A stretch of DNA of 64,000 nucleotides from Firmicutes bacterium UBA1422. GTDB lineage: Bacteria; Bacillota; Clostridia; Peptostreptococcales; Anaerovoracaceae. The notes beneath the pieces are model-generated. The model was not told where the DNA came from, did not search any database, and worked only from the letters and a program-made list of their open reading frames with translations. The position numbers were made by a program, and so were the translations under genes. This document shows positions 60,387-64,000 of the stretch, in pieces (the stretch's first letter is position 1; each line of letters starts with the position of its first letter). The DNA lies in contig DBPK01000007.1 in the NCBI GenBank assembly GCA_002304835.1, forward strand, positions 1-64,000. The letters are read 5' to 3'.

Positions 60387-61895
60387 TTATCTGTTTGATG
60401 TATTGGCTGTTTCCTTTGGTATGACATCATGAGCTCCGCCTTCAACTATGCTGGTGGCGGAAACCAGAGTCAGCTTGGCATTTTTCTGCAGATCGGGTAT
60501 ATTTATCACACCACAGTTGCACATGGTTGATTTCACCTTTTGCAGAGACTGTCTTACATTGTCCGAAAGACCTCCCGCATAGGGCACATATGAATCCACT
60601 CCCTCTTCAAAGGAAAGCTTGCCTTCTCCTCCCATATCGTAGCGCTGCCAGTTCCTGGCCCTTGCAGAGCCCTCTCCCCAGTATTCCTTCACATAATTGC
60701 CGTTTACATTAAGTTTGGCTCCGGGAGATTCATCGAATCTGGCGAAGTATCTGCCCAACATCAGAAAATCCGCTCCCATGGCCAAAGCCAGGGTCATGTG
60801 ATAGTCATATACTATCCCTCCGTCGGAGCATATGGGCACATATATACCTGTTTCTTCGTAATATTTGTTTCTTGCTTCTGCCACATCCATAACAGAACTG
60901 GCCTGTCCCCGGCCAATACCTTTTTGTTCTCTGGTGATACAGATGGAACCGCCTCCGATGCCCACTTTAATAAAGTCGGCTCCCGCCTCTGCCAGAAAAC
61001 GAAACCCTTCGCTGTCAACCACATTGCCGGCTCCTATTTTCACATCTTCTCCGTATTTCTTTCTCACGAAACCGATGGTTTCTTCCTGCCACTGGCTGTG
61101 ACCCTCCGAAGAATCGATGCAGAGCACATCCGCCCCGGCATCTACAAGAGCGGGGATCCTCTCTTCATGATCCCTTGTATTTATTCCTGCTCCCACCACA
61201 TATCTTTTGTCGTCATCCAGTATCTCATTTGGATGAGCCTTATGAGAGTCGTAATCCTTGCGGAAAACAAAATGAGTGAGTCTGCGGTTTTCATCTATTA
61301 TGGGCAAAGCATTGAGCTTATGATCCCAAAGTATATCATTGGCCTCAGAAAGACTTACTCCTTCTTTGGCATATACCAGTTTGTCAAAGGGAGTCATGAA
61401 TTCCGATACCTTTGTTTCGGGATCCATCCTGCTTACCCTGTAGTCGCGGCTTGTGACTATGCCCACCAGCCGGCCTTCGGAGGTGCCGTCTTCTGTGACT
61501 GCCGTAGTTGAATGTCCCGTGCGTTCCTTCAGTTCAACCACATCTTTCATGGTCTGATCAGGTCTTATATTAGTGTTGCTCTTTACAAAGCCCGCTTTAT
61601 GTCTTTTGACTCTTTTTATCATTCCGGCCTGCTCTTCAATGGGCTGGGAAGCGTATATAAAAGAGATCCCGCCTTCTTTGGCAAGAGCTATAGCCATATT
61701 GTCATCAGACACAGACTGCATTATTGCCGATGCCAGTGGGATCTTCATTTGAATTTTTGGGTCTTCTCCCTTTTTATATTTGGTCACCGCTGCCTTAAGG
61801 TCCACATTTTCCGGGTTGCATTCCTTTCCGGAGTATCCTGGCACCAGCAGATATTCGTTGAATGTCCTTGATGGTTCTCTGAAACAGTTTGACAT
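60387..61895 (-). CDS. guaB: IMP dehydrogenase
   Basis: This 502-residue enzyme oxidises IMP to XMP with NAD, the first committed step to GMP. The catalytic Cys is in [15 protein letters not shown] near residue 315. Two CBS domains lie between about 110 and 225 and allow nucleotide control. The end differs from the commonest bacterial form, with an extended C-terminal tail ([20 protein letters not shown]). It starts after CAGGAGGAAGAT. Confidence 0.97.
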   Translation of the reverse strand: MSNCFREPSRTFNEYLLVPGYSGKECNPENVDLKAAVTKYKKGEDPKIQMKIPLASAIMQSVSDDNMAIALAKEGGISFIYASQPIEEQAGMIKRVKRHKAGFVKSNTNIRPDQTMKDVVELKERTGHSTTAVTEDGTSEGRLVGIVTSRDYRVSRMDPETKVSEFMTPFDKLVYAKEGVSLSEANDILWDHKLNALPIIDENRRLTHFVFRKDYDSHKAHPNEILDDDKRYVVGAGINTRDHEERIPALVDAGADVLCIDSSEGHSQWQEETIGFVRKKYGEDVKIGAGNVVDSEGFRFLAEAGADFIKVGIGGGSICITREQKGIGRGQASSVMDVAEARNKYYEETGIYVPICSDGGIVYDYHMTLALAMGADFLMLGRYFARFDESPGAKLNVNGNYVKEYWGEGSARARNWQRYDMGGEGKLSFEEGVDSYVPYAGGLSDNVRQSLQKVKSTMCNCGVINIPDLQKNAKLTLVSATSIVEGGAHDVIPKETANTSNR

Positions 61896-61962
61896 ATCTT
61901 CCTCCTGTTTTGTTCTTGGATATTTTGATTTATTCTATAACAAAAATAGTGTTTTTTCAATT

Positions 61963-62886
61963 TCAGTCCGCTTTTATCTCGTCGATATTGTAGGGAGTTT
62001 CCTGATATACGTAATAGTTGAGCCAATTGCTGAAAAGAAGGTTCGCATGGCTCCTCCACCTGAACATGGGCTCTTTTTCGGGGTCGTTTTCTTTGAAGTA
62101 GTTTTTGGGAACGCTTATTTCAAGTCCCTTGCTGCGGTCTCTGAAATATTCTGATGCAAGAGTCTCTTTGTCATATTCCTGATGTCCCATCACAAATATC
62201 TGCCTTCCGTTTTCTGTGGAAAGTATATGGGGCCCGGCTTCTTGGGATTCTGCCAGTATACGAAGCTCAGGATGTTTTAGGATATCGCTTTTGTGCACTT
62301 CCGTATGGCGTGAATGGGGTGAATAAAAAATTTCATCAAATCCCCTCATAAGGGGGTTTAACGGTCTTACCACTCTGGTCTCAAAAATACCGAACATTTT
62401 TTTGTCCATCTGGTACTTGTTTATGCCGTAATGATAATAAAGGGCTGCCTGGGCTCCCCAGCAAAGAAACATGCTGCTGTAAACGTTTTCTTTTGCATAT
62501 GCAAGTATCCCGGTGAGTTCCTTCCAGTAATCCACCTCTTCAAAGGCTATCTGTTCCACCGGGGCTCCTGTAAGTATCATCCCGTCGAAACGCTCGCTTT
62601 CCACCTCATCAATGGTCTTATAAAAATCCCTCATATGGCTTTGTGAAACGTTTTTTGATTCATGGCTGTCCATTGCCAGAAGGGTAAGCTCCACCTGCAG
62701 GGGCGAATTGCCCAGCACTCTGGCCAGCTGGGTCTCTGTGGCTATTTTGGTGGGCATAAGATTGACAATGACGATCTTGAGAGGACGTATGTCCTGAGTC
62801 ACGGCCCTGGCTTTATTCATTATGAATATATTTTCTTTTTGAAGTATCTCTGCCGCTGGCAGATCGTTTGGTATTATTACCGGCAT
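61963..62886 (-). CDS. metA: homoserine O-acetyltransferase (MetA type)
   Basis: This 307-residue enzyme of the MetA family activates homoserine for methionine synthesis. The nucleophile Cys142 is in [15 protein letters not shown], and the His/Glu pair is in MGHQEYD. Residue 111 is Glu (GAPVEQ), the form known for acetyl-CoA use rather than succinyl-CoA. This fits the O-acetylhomoserine sulfhydrylase gene just upstream. It is 67 bases before guaB, in the same direction. Confidence 0.93.
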   Translation of the reverse strand: MPVIIPNDLPAAEILQKENIFIMNKARAVTQDIRPLKIVIVNLMPTKIATETQLARVLGNSPLQVELTLLAMDSHESKNVSQSHMRDFYKTIDEVESERFDGMILTGAPVEQIAFEEVDYWKELTGILAYAKENVYSSMFLCWGAQAALYYHYGINKYQMDKKMFGIFETRVVRPLNPLMRGFDEIFYSPHSRHTEVHKSDILKHPELRILAESQEAGPHILSTENGRQIFVMGHQEYDKETLASEYFRDRSKGLEISVPKNYFKENDPEKEPMFRWRSHANLLFSNWLNYYVYQETPYNIDEIKAD

Positions 62887-62923
62887 TTCCTTTGATCTCC
62901 TTGTAACTGTCCCCTAAAAGTCC

Positions 62924-64000
62924 CTATATTTTTTTCAGTGCCTGATCGAAATCTTCTTTTATATCTTCTATATCCTCTATTCCCACGGAAACCCTTATAA
63001 GTTCCGGTTTTATTCCTGCATTTATCTGATCTTCCAAAGACATCTGCCTGTGGGTGGAACTGGCCGGGTGAAGTACGCTGGTGCGCACGTCCCCCACATG
63101 GACCACCAGACTGGTAAGTTCCAGGGCCTTAAGGAATTTTTCTCCGGCTTCTCTTCCACCTTTGACTCCGAAGCTCAGCACTCCGCTCTGTCCCTTGGGA
63201 AGGTACTTCTTGGCCAGATCATAGTATTTATCTCCCTTGAGCCCGGGATATGTCACCCAGTCTGTCATGGGATGGCTCTTAAGAAACCCGGCCATGGCCA
63301 GGGCGTTTTTGCTGTGTCTTTCCATACGCAGATGCAGTGTCTGAAGTCCCTGACATGTAAGGTATGCGTTCATGGGAGACATGGCGCATCCCAGATCTCT
63401 TAACATCTGTGCTCTCAGTTTAACGGAAAAAGCCATTTTTCCGTATTTTTCATAAAATTTTATACCGTGGTAGCTTTCGTCCGGCTCGGTCATTCCCGGA
63501 TATTTTCCGTTCTTTGACCAGTCAAATTCTCCGCCTTCCACTACGATCCCGCCTACACAACTGGCATGCCCGTCGCAGTATTTTGTTGTGGAATGTATGA
63601 CTATATCGGCTCCCAGCAAAAGGGGCCTGCAAAGGGCGGGGCTTGCCAGGGTATTATCTATTATAAGGGGCACCTCAAGGGTCTTGGCCGCCTTGCTGAA
63701 TTTATCAAAATCAAGGATGGTAAGGGCGGGATTGCCCAGGGATTCTGCAAATATCAGTTTTGTTTCAGGTCTTGCTGCAGCAATGATGTCCTCGATCCCT
63801 CCATCCTGGTCTATGAATGTACAGTCGATGCCCATCTTTCTCAAGGTGACATCAAAAAGGTTGTATGTACCACCGTAAAGGCTTTTTGAAGCTATGAAAT
63901 GATCTCCGGAATTACAGATGTTGAATATTGCTATAAGGGTCGCCGACATACCTGCCGATGCTGCGATCGCAGCACTTCCACCCTCCAGTGCGGCCATTTT
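62924..64000 (-). CDS. metY: O-acetylhomoserine sulfhydrylase, C-terminal part
   Basis: The frame is open to the window edge; the 5' end lies outside. The visible ~358 residues include the Cys/Met metabolism PLP-enzyme signature with the PLP-binding Lys in IHSTTKYCDGHASCVGG, and the family end LIRVSVGIEDIEDIKEDFDQ. The enzyme makes homocysteine from O-acetylhomoserine and sulfide. It is the first visible gene of the metY-metA pair. Confidence 0.93.
   Translation of the reverse strand, partial: KMAALEGGSAAIAASAGMSATLIAIFNICNSGDHFIASKSLYGGTYNLFDVTLRKMGIDCTFIDQDGGIEDIIAAARPETKLIFAESLGNPALTILDFDKFSKAAKTLEVPLIIDNTLASPALCRPLLLGADIVIHSTTKYCDGHASCVGGIVVEGGEFDWSKNGKYPGMTEPDESYHGIKFYEKYGKMAFSVKLRAQMLRDLGCAMSPMNAYLTCQGLQTLHLRMERHSKNALAMAGFLKSHPMTDWVTYPGLKGDKYYDLAKKYLPKGQSGVLSFGVKGGREAGEKFLKALELTSLVVHVGDVRTSVLHPASSTHRQMSLEDQINAGIKPELIRVSVGIEDIEDIKEDFDQALKKI

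Noticed and set aside
1..64000. CRISPR arrays, rRNA and tRNA genes
   Set aside because: I saw no regularly spaced repeats and no rRNA or tRNA-like sequence anywhere in the window.

Overview
The window comes from an anaerobic, low-GC Gram-positive bacterium, most likely a member of the Clostridia. The signs are strong AGGAGG ribosome sites, ferredoxin and iron-type dehydrogenases, sigma-54 control of amino-compound catabolism, and a conjugative element of the kind common in gut Clostridia. This is an inference from gene content; no rRNA or tRNA is present. Nearly all genes read on the minus strand.

Region 1 (1-9556) is a chromosomal catabolic operon. A PAS/AAA+ sigma-54 activator (8150-9556) lies just upstream of two saccharopine-dehydrogenase-like oxidoreductases, an iron-dependent alcohol dehydrogenase, a sodium:solute symporter, a small membrane protein and an unknown protein. 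Between activator and operon I find a near-perfect -24/-12 promoter (7884-7898) and four GTTGC-N6-GCAAC-type sites (7945-8110), a complete enhancer-dependent switch. An ADP-ribosylglycohydrolase gene follows.

Region 2 (9784-16745) starts with a five-gene operon for a multi-subunit FAD/Fe-S amine or opine dehydrogenase, with its own sigma-54-type promoter. Its upstream side is wrecked. Only the last codons of a second activator survive (13551-13608), then an apparently intact IS3-family element, then the first half of an NCS1 permease, remnants of two IS elements and an MFS fragment.

Region 3 (16758-58801) is a ~42 kb integrative and conjugative element (ICE) inserted at the 3' end of guaA. 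The att repeats (16758-16770 and 58789-58801) each rebuild the Glu-Phe-Glu-stop end of GuaA. The ICE carries an integrase, a LexA-like repressor, sigma-like regulators, ParAB, a relaxase with MobC and a good oriT candidate, PcfB, VirD4, a VirB2-like pilin candidate, VirB6/TrbL, PrgI, VirB4 and a lysozyme/CHAP hydrolase. Between these core genes sit cargo cassettes: a complete LlaJI-like restriction system with Vsr, an AbiE toxin-antitoxin pair, a DUF4209/HEPN protein with an unknown partner (interrupted by an IS), a large SF1 helicase protein, a VaFE-repeat surface adhesin, a MazF-like toxin and a HEPN protein at the left end. Several cargo cassettes end in a hairpin plus U-tract immediately ahead of the next gene.

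Region 4 (58789-64000) is chromosome again: guaA, guaB, metA (acetyl-type by its Glu111) and metY, which runs off the window.

The strongest candidates for new biology are the DUF4209 cassette, the helicase cassette, the self-methylation-prone promoter of the LlaJI-like operon, the two structured non-coding stretches (20990-21415 and 21902-22324), and the linked sigma-54 catabolic operons.
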